Source: Clostridium_AM tanneri (GTDB lineage: Bacteria; Bacillota; Clostridia; Clostridiales; Clostridiaceae). Taken from it: a DNA stretch of 64,000 nt. A program made the position numbers and the translations under genes. Shown piece after piece: positions 26,058 to 35,355 of this stretch (its first letter is position 1; each line of letters starts with the position of its first letter). Location of the stretch: contig NZ_JARUJP010000007.1 in NCBI RefSeq assembly GCF_033659955.1, positions 127,033 through 191,032 on the forward strand, read 5' to 3'. The notes below the pieces were generated by a model. It did not search any database. It was given only the letters and a program-made list of their open reading frames with translations, and was not told the DNA's origin.

Positions 26058-26486
26058 TTAGTGTCCATGAACATGGTCATGAATATGATCTGAATGATTT
26101 TTCATTTCCCAAGGTTCTAATCCTTGTGATTCTCTATAGTTATTTATAGCTTTATGAATAGCTTCTTCTGCAAGTACTGAACAGTGCATTTTTACTGGTG
26201 GAAGTCCATCTAGAGCCTCTGCCACCGCCTTATTACTTAGACTCCAAGCTTCTTCTACAGTTTTTCCTTTTATAAGTTCTGTAGCCATACTTGAGGAAGC
26301 TATTGCTGAACCACATCCGAAAGTTTTAAACTTTACATCCTTTATTATATTATCTTCTACTTTTATATAAATCTTCATTATATCTCCACATTGAGGATTG
26401 CCCACTTCCCCTATACCATTGGCATCTTCTAACTCTCCAACGTTTCTAGGATTTCTAAAGTGTTCCATAACCTTATCGCTATACAT
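26058..26486 (-). CDS. iscU: Fe-S cluster scaffold protein (NifU/IscU type)
   Basis: Scaffold on which IscS-derived sulfur and iron are assembled into clusters before transfer. The 142-residue protein has the three conserved cysteines C33 (GNPQCGDIM), C58 (FKTFGCGSAIASSS) and C102 (KMHCSVLAEEAI). It ends in a His-rich tail HSDHIHDHVHGH that is not part of the core fold and could bind metal. It lies 7 nt downstream of iscS. The naming iscU or nifU varies; it is the single-domain form. Confidence 0.95.
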   Translation of the reverse strand: MYSDKVMEHFRNPRNVGELEDANGIGEVGNPQCGDIMKIYIKVEDNIIKDVKFKTFGCGSAIASSSMATELIKGKTVEEAWSLSNKAVAEALDGLPPVKMHCSVLAEEAIHKAINNYRESQGLEPWEMKNHSDHIHDHVHGH

Positions 26487-26491
26487 ATTAA

Positions 26492-27694
26492 CTACCTACC
26501 TTCCTTTTTAGCATTTTCTTCTTTTATAAAATCTTCCCAGAATGGTGACATTTCTCTTCTTCTGGCAACTATTCTTGGAATTACTTCTAGAGCGTAGTCT
26601 ACCTGCTCTTCTGTAGTTCCAGATCCAAGACTTAGTCTTAATGATCCATGTGCTACTCCATGGGATAATCCTATGGATAAAAGAACATGTGAAGGATCTA
26701 AAGAACCTGATGCACAGGCACTTCCTGTAGAAGCATATATTCCTTCATCATTTAAATCAAGTAATAAAGTTTCTCCCTCTATTCCTATAAAGCTTACATT
26801 TACGTTTCCTGGCATTCTGTTGTCGCCTATAGGACCATTAATTTTAACATAAGGTATTTTTTCAACAAGACCATTTAAAAGCTTATCTCTTAAATCTCTT
26901 AATCTAGCAGCTTCTGTTTCTAACTCTTCTGTAGCTAATTCAATGGCCTTTCCCATACCCACGATTCCAGGAACATTTTCTGTTGATGCTCTTTTACCTT
27001 TTTCTTGACCACCACCGTGGATTAAGTTTTCTATTTTCACACCTTTTCTTAAATACATTGCACCTACACCTTTAGGTCCATAGAACTTATGACCTGCCAT
27101 TGATAATGCATCTATATTCATTTCCTTTACATCTATCTTTACGTGTCCTATAGCCTGCACCGCATCTGTATGGAAATAAACCTTCTTTTCTCTACAAAGC
27201 TTACCTATTTCCGCTATAGGTTGAATTGCTCCTATTTCATTGTTTGCAAACATTATTGAAACAAGTATTGTTTTATCAGTAATAGCATTTTTCAAGTCTT
27301 CTAAGCTTATTATTCCATATTCGTCTACAGGAAGATAAGTTACTTCAAATCCGTTCTTTTCAAGAAACTTACATGCATGTAATATTGCATGATGCTCTAT
27401 TTTAGTAGTTATTATATGATTTCCTTTATTTTTATTAGCAAAAGCTATACCCTTTAATATCCAGTTATCGCTTTCAGAACCACCAGCTGTAAAGAATATC
27501 TCCTCTTTCTCAGCATTTATAGCCTTAGCTACTCTTTCTCTAGCTGTATTCACTGCCTTTCTAGGAACGTCTGACATGGAATACAATGATGATGGATTTC
27601 CAAAATGCTCTGTAAAAAACGGAAGCATTTCCTCTAAAACCTCTGGTTTTGTATAAGTAGTAGCTGAGTAATCCATATAAACCTTTTTATTCAT
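26492..27694 (-). CDS. iscS: Cysteine desulfurase (NifS/IscS family)
   Basis: PLP enzyme that takes sulfur from cysteine and hands it to IscU. The PLP lysine is K203 in MAGHKFYGPKGVGA, with TEFTA-type substrate residues (GGSESDN; VQAIGHVKID) and the catalytic cysteine C327 in ASTGSACASGS. Length is 400. Of two in-frame ATGs six nt apart, the second (27694) has the better spacing (8 nt) to GGGG. The gene overlaps the 3' end of iscR by eight nt, so translation is coupled. Confidence 0.95.
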   Translation of the reverse strand: MNKKVYMDYSATTYTKPEVLEEMLPFFTEHFGNPSSLYSMSDVPRKAVNTARERVAKAINAEKEEIFFTAGGSESDNWILKGIAFANKNKGNHIITTKIEHHAILHACKFLEKNGFEVTYLPVDEYGIISLEDLKNAITDKTILVSIMFANNEIGAIQPIAEIGKLCREKKVYFHTDAVQAIGHVKIDVKEMNIDALSMAGHKFYGPKGVGAMYLRKGVKIENLIHGGGQEKGKRASTENVPGIVGMGKAIELATEELETEAARLRDLRDKLLNGLVEKIPYVKINGPIGDNRMPGNVNVSFIGIEGETLLLDLNDEGIYASTGSACASGSLDPSHVLLSIGLSHGVAHGSLRLSLGSGTTEEQVDYALEVIPRIVARRREMSPFWEDFIKEENAKKEGR

Positions 27695-28142
27695 TGACAT
27701 TATCCCCTTTCGCTCTATTGTATTTCATTTTATTATAATCATCTACCATATCTTGTAATGTGGTGGACTCCATAACACTGTCCATACTTTCTTTTATCCT
27801 AGACCATAATAATCTTGTAGCACAGCAATCTATATTACTGCAGGATTTCTCACTATCCCCATCTATGCATTCTGATATTTCTATAGGTCCTTCAAGGACC
27901 TCCATTATATCCGCTACAGTTATGTCTCTAGGCTCTCTACTTAATATATAACCTCCCTGAGCACCCCTAATACTCTTAATTAGGTTCGCCTTCCTAAGAG
28001 GAGAAAATAGCTGCTCTAGATAATATTCCGAAATATGTTGCCTTTCCGATATACTTTTTATGGATGATGGTTCTTCTCCATAATGAATAGCCAAATCAAC
28101 CATAGCTTTTACACCGTATCTTCCTTTAGTTGATAGCTTCAC
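27687..28142 (-). CDS. iscR: Rrf2 family regulator IscR
   Basis: Winged-helix repressor that senses Fe-S status. The 151-residue protein starts MKLSTKGRYGVKAMVDLA, with the recognition helix SISERQHISEYYLEQLFSPL and a cysteine cluster C92, C101, C106, C107 (ECIDGDSEKSC-NIDCC) that could hold a 2Fe-2S cluster; CymR-type Rrf2 proteins lack these cysteines. It heads iscR-iscS-iscU and is expected to repress it. Confidence 0.92.
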   Translation of the reverse strand: MKLSTKGRYGVKAMVDLAIHYGEEPSSIKSISERQHISEYYLEQLFSPLRKANLIKSIRGAQGGYILSREPRDITVADIMEVLEGPIEISECIDGDSEKSCSNIDCCATRLLWSRIKESMDSVMESTTLQDMVDDYNKMKYNRAKGDNVNE

Positions 28143-28189
28143 CTAACCACCTCCTTTAATGTTGAGCGTTTTACTATGCTTTCAACTTT

Positions 28190-28218
28190 ATAATAGCAAA
28201 CCCGAGTAAAATTGTCAA
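28190..28218 (-). promoter_or_regulatory. isc operon promoter
   Basis: Minus-strand TTGACA (28213-28218), 17-bp spacer, TATTAT (28190-28195). The spacer contains ACTCGGGTTTGC, an unusually GC-rich stretch in this AT-rich gap and a candidate binding half-site for IscR; the match to a known IscR box is not established here. Confidence 0.75.
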
Positions 28219-28239
28219 CAATAAAGTTAACAAAATATT

Positions 28240-29619
28240 CTACTTTGCCCAGTCCATCAGTATTTCTTTCATTGTGTCTTTAGCATAAGTTGGATCTGCA
28301 GATTTTACTTCTATTGAGGATAGTTTTTTCACTGGTCCATAGGGATTTCTTAGTGAAAGTTTTTCACCTTTCCCTGTAAGCACCCATAAAATATTTCTAT
28401 TTATAGGAGTACAGCTTAATACTTCTTCACCTACACCATCAGTAAAATAAATTATGAAACAGTCTCTCATGGATTTTCTCTTTATATATTCAAATACCGG
28501 CGAAAAGGCAGTTCCTCCCCTTGTATCTAATTTAGATCTAATATCCTTTTTATCTTTAGCTTTATAGACTCTTCTAACCCTATTATCGCACTCTATAATT
28601 GTTATTTCAGAATTGCTGTTTTTTACAATCTCCAATACCTCAATTACTATTTGCTCTATCTCCTTATCGGAAATACTTCCACTTATGTCAATAGCTACAA
28701 CTATTTCAGTAACTTTTCTCGATAACCTTCCTCTTATATCTAGCCTATTCGGCTGTCTTCTATCTTTTCTGGTAATAGTTTTCTTATATCCAGAAGGTAA
28801 TTTCCCTATGTTTCTCCTTAAATAATCCTTCCAAGATATTTCTGGCCTCTGACTTAATCTCTCTAAAATCTCTCTAAATTCTCCAGGTACTTTTCCTTTA
28901 GCCGCATTACTGGCAATCTTTTTAGTAAGCTCTTTTATTTGTTCAAAATTAAGGCAGTATTCATTTTCCTTCCACAATTGGTGAGCCCGCTCCGGATTAT
29001 GTTCCTTTTTGATCTGAAACTCTTCATCATCGCCTTTATCTTTTATAACTTCTTTTCCCTCCTTACCTTTCAGCTTATCTATTCCTTCTTGAATCTCCTT
29101 TGCATATTCCTCCATTGTTAGATTAGGTTTTAAATCAATATTGTAAGTTAAACTCACATTATGCAGCTTATCAGACCAAGGTGGTAAATTCCTTATATAT
29201 TGATTTATAGAAACATCCATAGCTCTACTTATAGCCAAGCTGCTGTATTTACCTTTAATATGTTCAGCTCTTTTAAAGTGATTATACATAATGTGATAAA
29301 CCTCATGCTTCAGTAGTGCCTTCATTTCCTCTATAGAGCACTGTAAAAAAATGTAGGGATTGAAGTATATTTTATAGTGAGATAAAGCTGCTATACTTCC
29401 TACTGCTGTTTCTATATCTAATTTAACTTCTCTTTTCATTTGCATAGTAAATAGCGCGAAATAATTATCCTCACTTCCCATCATTGAGAAGGTACATAAT
29501 TCTATAAGTTTTGAAAAATCCTTTTCAAATTCTTCCGTTATATCCTTATCGTCCTGCCATTGCAGCACCTCTGCATAAAGCCTTTTTCTTAATTGTTCAA
29601 AGCTATTACTTGTTTCCAT
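28240..29619 (-). CDS. vWA-like protein with HExxH metallopeptidase-like N-terminus (DUF2201 type)
   Basis: The 459-residue protein has an N-terminal putative metallopeptidase region with H105-E-V-Y-H109 (LLKHEVYHIMYNHF) and a C-terminal von Willebrand A domain starting VAIDISGSISDKEI (DxSxS metal site, about 313-318), with later TRGGTAFSP and IYFTDGVGE. Such proteins pair with MoxR-type AAA+ ATPases, as here (111-nt gap), and are thought to act as chaperone or metal-insertion modules. A charged linker rich in Lys/Glu lies at about 175-215. Peptidase activity is not proven. Confidence 0.82.
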   Translation of the reverse strand: METSNSFEQLRKRLYAEVLQWQDDKDITEEFEKDFSKLIELCTFSMMGSEDNYFALFTMQMKREVKLDIETAVGSIAALSHYKIYFNPYIFLQCSIEEMKALLKHEVYHIMYNHFKRAEHIKGKYSSLAISRAMDVSINQYIRNLPPWSDKLHNVSLTYNIDLKPNLTMEEYAKEIQEGIDKLKGKEGKEVIKDKGDDEEFQIKKEHNPERAHQLWKENEYCLNFEQIKELTKKIASNAAKGKVPGEFREILERLSQRPEISWKDYLRRNIGKLPSGYKKTITRKDRRQPNRLDIRGRLSRKVTEIVVAIDISGSISDKEIEQIVIEVLEIVKNSNSEITIIECDNRVRRVYKAKDKKDIRSKLDTRGGTAFSPVFEYIKRKSMRDCFIIYFTDGVGEEVLSCTPINRNILWVLTGKGEKLSLRNPYGPVKKLSSIEVKSADPTYAKDTMKEILMDWAK

Positions 29620-29730
29620 ATATACTCCCCCCTTCTAAATAATTAGAAATATCTCCAATAACCATAAATAGACCTACTTTACACCAATCCTCTATTTTCG
29701 GCTCTCAGAACTCTTTCTACCTTTTCCTTT

Positions 29731-30882
29731 TTAAAGCTTCTCATACATAGAAAAATAACTTTCTATAAAAACTTCTTCATTCAAGAACTCCTTATAAAGA
29801 TTGTCCTCATAATTCCACTTGATTTCTTGCATTATAGCCATTCTTAAATCAGTAGGGTAAAGCTGTAGAAAATCTGTAAATAACCTAATTTCAAACTCAC
29901 TATGCTTTTCCTCCGCCAAATAAATTAATGCATTTTTAGCAGAAAGATAAAGTCTAGAGTGGCTTTCGTCCTTTACTTTCTCCCTAAGATCATCGGCCAA
30001 TTCATCATTTCTAAATAGATCTTCAGGTCTTATTAAGGGGTTTTTATTATTTTCTATAAAGTTTATAAAATCCTGCGCAATACTTCCCCCTACGTTGCCC
30101 CTTACTACATTGTAGAATATTCTAGACGGTATTTTATTTTGACTTTTTAAATATACTTTATAAGAGTTAGATACCCTTTCCCAGCTCCTTGGTGTTGCCT
30201 TTATCATTTCCTGAGAGTTAGGCGTATGAAGAAATTCTGGAAAATTAGCTATAAATTCTAATACATGCTCATGAATGTTTTTCTCTCCTTTTATGTGGTT
30301 TCTTTCCATTCCCCACTGCAGCCATGATTTTGTATCTGCCTCTAACTCAATCCATACAAAGCGATCCTCCTGTGCCCGGTCCATGTCTATTACGCCATAA
30401 TCTGTACCGGCAAAATCATCATATTTACTTGAAGGATTCATAGCTGCTATGACCTTAACATTTTGGTGAAGTCTATACCCATTTATCTCTCTATTTAAAA
30501 TTATATTCATAAGCTCTTGCTGTACACTATGCTCACATCTATTTATTTCATCTATGAAAAGAAGAACCTCTTCATCAGGATTTTTAGATATAATATCATC
30601 AATCTCTTGAAGCTTTGTATGAACAGCATAAACTGTTCTCTTTTTTATTACCTCTTTTCCACCCATATTCACAGTATAGTCTTCTACAGTAGGTAGTCCT
30701 CCTATTTCCCCTTCTTTGAGCATATTTCCATCTATTGTAACTAGATAATAGGCTTCCTTCTCAGCTAACGTTTTAGCTAGTGCAGTTTTACCTATACCAC
30801 TTTCTCCAATTAATAGCGGTACTGCTCCGCTTTTTATAACTAAGTCTGCTGTAAGTAATGTATCTATAAAGTTCATATTCAA
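29731..30882 (-). CDS. MoxR-type AAA+ ATPase
   Basis: AAA+ protein of the MoxR/RavA kind, which remodels proteins together with vWA partners. Walker A GESGIGKTAL at 26-35, Walker B LLFIDEINRCEHSVQQELMN (about 107-126), sensor 1 VIAAMNPSS, arginine-finger region DRAQEDRFVWIEL. The C-terminal third (about 270-383) is helical and less conserved. It is followed by the vWA gene on the same strand and preceded by the repeat-protein gene. Confidence 0.88.
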   Translation of the reverse strand: MNMNFIDTLLTADLVIKSGAVPLLIGESGIGKTALAKTLAEKEAYYLVTIDGNMLKEGEIGGLPTVEDYTVNMGGKEVIKKRTVYAVHTKLQEIDDIISKNPDEEVLLFIDEINRCEHSVQQELMNIILNREINGYRLHQNVKVIAAMNPSSKYDDFAGTDYGVIDMDRAQEDRFVWIELEADTKSWLQWGMERNHIKGEKNIHEHVLEFIANFPEFLHTPNSQEMIKATPRSWERVSNSYKVYLKSQNKIPSRIFYNVVRGNVGGSIAQDFINFIENNKNPLIRPEDLFRNDELADDLREKVKDESHSRLYLSAKNALIYLAEEKHSEFEIRLFTDFLQLYPTDLRMAIMQEIKWNYEDNLYKEFLNEEVFIESYFSMYEKL

Positions 30883-30977
30883 ACCTTCTTTCCAAGTAAT
30901 AATTCTTATTAATTAATATTTTACATCACTTTATTCAAAAGTTCCATTATTTATTAAAAAATATAATAACAGTCTAA

Positions 30978-31015
30978 AATCCCATAGAATCGTTTTGAAA
31001 CCAATTCTATGGGAT
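30978..31015 (-). terminator. Hairpin after the repeat-protein gene
   Basis: AATCCCATAGAAT (30978-30990) pairs perfectly with ATTCTATGGGATT (31003-31015), then TTAGACTG on the minus strand; it comes 48 nt after the repeat-protein stop and before the MoxR start. The T-tract is short, so readthrough into moxR-vWA is possible. Confidence 0.75.
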
Positions 31016-31062
31016 TACTCTTATAACTTTATAAATAGTTTTTCTTGTTTCAAGCATTTAAG

Positions 31063-31845
31063 CTATATGGAAAGCTTATAATCTACAAGTATTACCTTTG
31101 CAACTTTGCTTCCATAGTGATGGATAAACTTGACCTTATCAATATCTAAACTTTCTTCTTTTATAAAGTCTATTACATAGTTTCTGTCTACATCGTCACT
31201 GCTTAATCTTTCTTTTAAAATTTCAAGAACCTTTTCCCGAGGTACTTGTCCGTTATAATATTTTAATGCCCTTACGTTATCTCTAATGAAAAACTGCCAG
31301 CTTTCTTCTGTAACATTATCAATGTATCTTATTGCTTCTTCATTCTGAATCACTGATATTCTTTGAAGCTCCACTGATGGATTTTTAATATATTTTATAC
31401 TATTCCACTCTTTTTTTACTGCAAGTTTTTTAACCTTTTCCGTAGGATTTTTAATATACCTAATAGCATCCCAATCTTTTTCCACAGCCATGAGTTGCAA
31501 CTCTTCTGGAGGGTTTTCATAAAATTGAATTGCCCATCCCTTTTGTTCTAGAGCCTTTATAATAACCGATTTTCCTGGATTTTTAATAAATTTCAATGTA
31601 TTCCATGCCTGTCCTACTACAAATAGGCACATTTCCTCCGAAGGATCTTTGATGTATTCTATAGCCCATTTATTATATTTTAAAGCCTCCCATTGTACCT
31701 TTTCAGTGGGGTTTTTTATGTAATTTAAAAGTATTCCATTTGCCCTAACTGCCATCAGCTGCATCTCTTCTGTAGGATTTTCCACTGATTTAATATAATT
31801 AGGATTTATAGAAAGTGTCTTTAAGATTTTTTCTTCGTTATCCAT
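31063..31845 (-). CDS. Nine-repeat helical protein of unknown function
   Basis: Made almost wholly of tandem 22-residue repeats: nine back-to-back units from residue 2 to 199 of the 260-residue product, with the pattern P-T-E-E/K-x-Q-x-x-A-V-x-x-x-x-x-A-I-x-Y-I-K-N. Representative units start PTEEMQLMAVRANG, PTEKVQWEALKYNK and PPEELQLMAVEKDW. Each unit should form a helix pair, giving an alpha-solenoid of the kind that binds proteins; the pattern recalls DUF4116-like repeats but the unit length differs. The last 61 residues are non-repeat. The ATG at 31845 is supported by GGAGG at 8 nt. It sits upstream of the MoxR/vWA pair. Confidence 0.8.
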   Translation of the reverse strand: MDNEEKILKTLSINPNYIKSVENPTEEMQLMAVRANGILLNYIKNPTEKVQWEALKYNKWAIEYIKDPSEEMCLFVVGQAWNTLKFIKNPGKSVIIKALEQKGWAIQFYENPPEELQLMAVEKDWDAIRYIKNPTEKVKKLAVKKEWNSIKYIKNPSVELQRISVIQNEEAIRYIDNVTEESWQFFIRDNVRALKYYNGQVPREKVLEILKERLSSDDVDRNYVIDFIKEESLDIDKVKFIHHYGSKVAKVILVDYKLSI

Positions 31846-32147
31846 GGATATTACCTCCATCTTTAATAGTTATCAGTCTTTAAACTGTTTTTTATATGCT
31901 AGCTGCTTATATAATACTTATAAGCTGAAGGTTAGTCGTTACACTTATTATAATTCATAAACAATAAGTTGAACAGATAAAGCAATTAAGATATTAATAG
32001 TCTGTTAAAAATAAAGTTAGCATTGGAATATCAGCTTCAGACAAGTGAACATGTGCACAGAAATACTTGAATATTGATTTTATTATTAAAAACCATCAAT
32101 TTTGAAGTATAATAATATAAAATACTTTTTAAAAGGATGGTGAGATT

Positions 32148-33461
32148 ATGGATTTATTTGATATTGCTAACGAAAAAAACAATAAAGGATTAAAGCCCTT
32201 GGCTGAAAGAATGAGACCAAGGACTTTAGATGAATATATAGGTCAAAATCATATTTTAGGTAAAGGTAAGATGCTGTATAGAGCAATAGTTACAGATAAT
32301 ATTTCTTCAGCAATTTTTTATGGGCCACCTGGCGTAGGTAAGACCACATTAGCAAGAATTATAGCTAATACAACAAAGGCAAATTTTTATGAATTAAGTG
32401 CTGTAAATTCTGGTACAGCAGATGTAAAGAAAGTTATAAAGGAAGCAGAGGATAACTTAAAGTTTTATTCTAAAAGAACAATATTATTTATTGATGAGAT
32501 ACATAGATTTAATAAAGCTCAACAGGATAGTGTTTTAAATGCAGTTGAAAAAGGTATCATTATATTGATAGGTGCCACTACAGAAAATCCCTATTTTGAA
32601 GTTAATAATGCACTTCTTTCTCGTTCTATGATCTTTCAGTTAAACAGTCTTTCCGAGGATGATGTTAAAAAAGCATTGAAAAATGCCATTGAAAGTCCAG
32701 AAGGCTTTGGCTATCTTAAAATAGAAGTGGAACCTGAAGTGTTTGATTATTTTGCTGTACATAGTAATGGCGATATAAGAAAGGCCTTAAATGCTTTAGA
32801 TATGGCAGTTAGAACCTCATCAAGAAAAGAAGATAAAATTTTTGTAACTGTTGAAGATGCAAAAGAATGCATTCAGAGAAAAATGACACTGTACGATAAA
32901 GGGGGTACATCTCACTACGATACTATCAGTGCTTTCATAAAATCCCTTCGGGGCAGTTCTCCAGATGCAGCAGTATACTATCTTGGAAAAATGCTGGATG
33001 CTGGTGAAGACCCAGTATTTATAGCAAGGAGAATTGTTATACAGGCTTCAGAAGATGTAGGAAATGCAGACCCAATGGCATTAGTATTAGCTGTAAGCGC
33101 TATGAATGCTGCTCATATGATTGGCATGCCTGAATGTAGATATGCACTATCACAGGCTGCAATATATGTTGCATCAGCACCAAAATCAAACGCTTCCTGC
33201 ATTGCCATTGACTCAGCACTTACTGATGTAAGAGATCGGAGAGATTCTGGAATACCTTCTTATTTAAGAGACTCTCATTATAAAGGTGCAGAAAAATTAG
33301 GACATGGAACTGATTATTTATATCCCCACTCTTATGGTGGATTTATTAAACAGCAGTACTTACCTGATTCTCATAAGGATGTTGTGTATTATAATCCAAC
33401 ATCTAACGGATTCGAATCTAAAATTAAAGAGAGATTAATTAGGCTCTGGGATAAAAAATAA
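32148..33461 (+). CDS. rarA: Replication-associated recombination protein RarA (MgsA)
   Basis: AAA+ ATPase of the clamp-loader family acting at stalled replication forks. The 437-residue protein has Walker A FYGPPGVGKTT (58-67), Walker B ILFIDEIHRFNKAQQD, sensor 1 GATTENPYFEVN, arginine finger SRSMIFQL and the tetramerisation domain (about 265-437: SAFIKSLRGSSPDAAVYYLG). Length is standard. It is transcribed divergently from the repeat-protein gene across a 302-nt gap that contains no other gene; I see only AT-rich sequence and a possible TATAAT at about 32105. Confidence 0.96.
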   Translation: MDLFDIANEKNNKGLKPLAERMRPRTLDEYIGQNHILGKGKMLYRAIVTDNISSAIFYGPPGVGKTTLARIIANTTKANFYELSAVNSGTADVKKVIKEAEDNLKFYSKRTILFIDEIHRFNKAQQDSVLNAVEKGIIILIGATTENPYFEVNNALLSRSMIFQLNSLSEDDVKKALKNAIESPEGFGYLKIEVEPEVFDYFAVHSNGDIRKALNALDMAVRTSSRKEDKIFVTVEDAKECIQRKMTLYDKGGTSHYDTISAFIKSLRGSSPDAAVYYLGKMLDAGEDPVFIARRIVIQASEDVGNADPMALVLAVSAMNAAHMIGMPECRYALSQAAIYVASAPKSNASCIAIDSALTDVRDRRDSGIPSYLRDSHYKGAEKLGHGTDYLYPHSYGGFIKQQYLPDSHKDVVYYNPTSNGFESKIKERLIRLWDKK

Positions 33462-33544
33462 ACTAATAAAATCACTAAGTTTTAGCAATAACTTAAAGAT
33501 AACCGCTGTGTTAACTAACATTATTGTGAACATGGATAAAAAGA

Positions 33545-33580
33545 AAAATCAATCCATACCTTACCACATGGATTGATTTT
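33545..33580. terminator. Bidirectional terminator between rarA and the TIM-barrel gene
   Basis: AAAATCAATCCAT (33545-33557) pairs with ATGGATTGATTTT (33568-33580), with T runs on both strands' exits; it sits between convergent genes. Confidence 0.88.
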
Positions 33581-33624
33581 TTCCTTTATCTTTCTTAACC
33601 TTTTAATAGTTGTTTAAGCTCTTT

Positions 33625-34599
33625 TTAAAGATTCCAGGTTTTATCTTGAGTTTCTATATATTCTTCAAGTTGTTCCATAGAATTTGTTATAAGTTCATAT
33701 ACAAGATACTGGGGATTTATAAATTCAATAAGTTTCTTTACATATTTATCAGTGAAAGGTCTATGGGGATCTATTCTAAAAACATGCATAAATAATTCAT
33801 CACTTATTGGGTTTAAAGAAAATTCTTTATCTTTTTTCTCATTTTTCTCTATCTGATACCTTACATAGTCTCCTGACAATGAACAACTAAGATGTATACC
33901 ATTTATTAATTTTTTTAACTCTCCAAGATTCCTTACAGAGTTTATTATATATTCCACTGCTTCTTCTTCATCTTTAAGATACAAATTTGTATTCATTAGA
34001 TGTGATGTATCAAGCATAAAACCTTTATTTTTATATTGAACTTTGTCTAATAATTCAAGTGCAATTTTTTTGTCAAGCATAGTAAATCCAGGCCACCACA
34101 TATTCTCAAATAAAAGTTTTACATTTGTGTTTATACCATTAAACACCTCATTTATTAAATCAATACTTGCATGTACCACTTCGTTATCTGAGTATGTAAA
34201 TTTATAGTCATAAGTATGCTCAGTTTCTACATGGGCTACATGAAATACCACATACTCTGCACCAACTTTAGTGGCAGTTTCAATTTCTTTCCTATAGTGT
34301 CGTATCATAACTTCCCTGCTATTACCTAAATAATACTGTTTAACCATATCCTTTGTTTTAAATTGGTTTAAAAGCTCCTTTTTATTACCATTCCAGAAAT
34401 CTAACCATGTAGGGTAATACTTTAAGTGTACTCCTCTAACTATTTTTTTAGGAAGAATACTTTCTTCCCAGGTAACTGGATTTAAAAGTTCAACACCATC
34501 CATCTTATGCTTTTCTAAAAAGTCCATTATTTGCTTACTATCAAAATTAAATTTCTCAAGATCATAATCATATGTGGAAAGGTTTATAAGCTTCAACAT
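33625..34599 (-). CDS. TIM-barrel protein of the AP endonuclease 2/xylose isomerase-like family
   Basis: The 324-residue protein fits the xylose-isomerase-like TIM barrel: strand-end motifs include GVELLNPVTWEES, EYVVFHVAHVETEHTYDY (His and Glu), LLFENMWWPG (Glu), MLDTSHLMNTN (Asp/His) and GIHLSCSLSGDY. These acidic/His residues could hold metal as in endonuclease IV or sugar isomerases. The family is broad (sugar isomerases, epimerases, endonucleases), and nothing nearby narrows the substrate. It stands alone, convergent with rarA. Confidence 0.7.
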   Translation of the reverse strand: MLKLINLSTYDYDLEKFNFDSKQIMDFLEKHKMDGVELLNPVTWEESILPKKIVRGVHLKYYPTWLDFWNGNKKELLNQFKTKDMVKQYYLGNSREVMIRHYRKEIETATKVGAEYVVFHVAHVETEHTYDYKFTYSDNEVVHASIDLINEVFNGINTNVKLLFENMWWPGFTMLDKKIALELLDKVQYKNKGFMLDTSHLMNTNLYLKDEEEAVEYIINSVRNLGELKKLINGIHLSCSLSGDYVRYQIEKNEKKDKEFSLNPISDELFMHVFRIDPHRPFTDKYVKKLIEFINPQYLVYELITNSMEQLEEYIETQDKTWNL

Positions 34600-34695
34600 T
34601 TATACTATCCCCATTTCCCTATTTTCTTTTTTTCTATTTAAAATTGTATACCTGTTTCTAAGCTATATCAACATTTTTAAGCTTTCTCATTCAGG

Positions 34696-35355
34696 CTAAA
34701 ATTCTCTATTCTTATAAAGAATAATAGATACTCCGTAAGAAACCAAAGCTAGTATAAATACAATTACAATAAAAAAGAGTAATATTTGAATATCTGACCC
34801 ATTATATAAAAAATCTAATAGTAACCCTGATGTCCCAATAATTTTATTATTCTTTAGGTATCCAGCTAGCGACGCTGCTCCGAAGAAAAATAGGAAAAAC
34901 AAAATGAAACTAAACATTTTAGATTTAATATAACCTAATTTAAAAAACAAAGGTAAATTAATACTAATTAATAATATTACAGAAATCATACTACTAATAA
35001 TATCCACAGTTGTAACAGTGTTAAGTTGAATAGGCAGCATAGTTAATTTAATCAATAAAGTTGATATAAAATAAAAACTTATCCCAATAGTTAAGTATAA
35101 AAGCACGGAAACATATTTTGCAGTAACTATATCCTCTCTTTTTATAGGTAAACTATTTAGCATAATCTCAGACTTATTTTTATCATCATATGCCAAGGAA
35201 GTATTAAGTAATAGGTAAACTATCGCTACTACTGATCCAACAAAGCCTACATTTCCCATACCTTGAAAAGTAAATATAAAAAATATAGTATACACTAAAG
35301 AAATTAATATAGTCTTTTTTTGCACTAAAATATCTTTTATAATTAAATTAATCAT
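34696..35355 (-). CDS. ABC-2 type membrane permease
   Basis: The 219-residue protein has six predicted helices (roughly at 12-30, 33-52, 85-108, 120-142, 145-165, 190-212), typical of the half-size ABC-2 permease group found next to YtrA-type regulators. The gene overlaps the end of the ATPase gene by 8 nt. Substrate is not known; relatives in bacilli deal with cell-wall antibiotics or acetoin. Confidence 0.8.
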   Translation of the reverse strand: MINLIIKDILVQKKTILISLVYTIFFIFTFQGMGNVGFVGSVVAIVYLLLNTSLAYDDKNKSEIMLNSLPIKREDIVTAKYVSVLLYLTIGISFYFISTLLIKLTMLPIQLNTVTTVDIISSMISVILLISINLPLFFKLGYIKSKMFSFILFFLFFFGAASLAGYLKNNKIIGTSGLLLDFLYNGSDIQILLFFIVIVFILALVSYGVSIILYKNREF

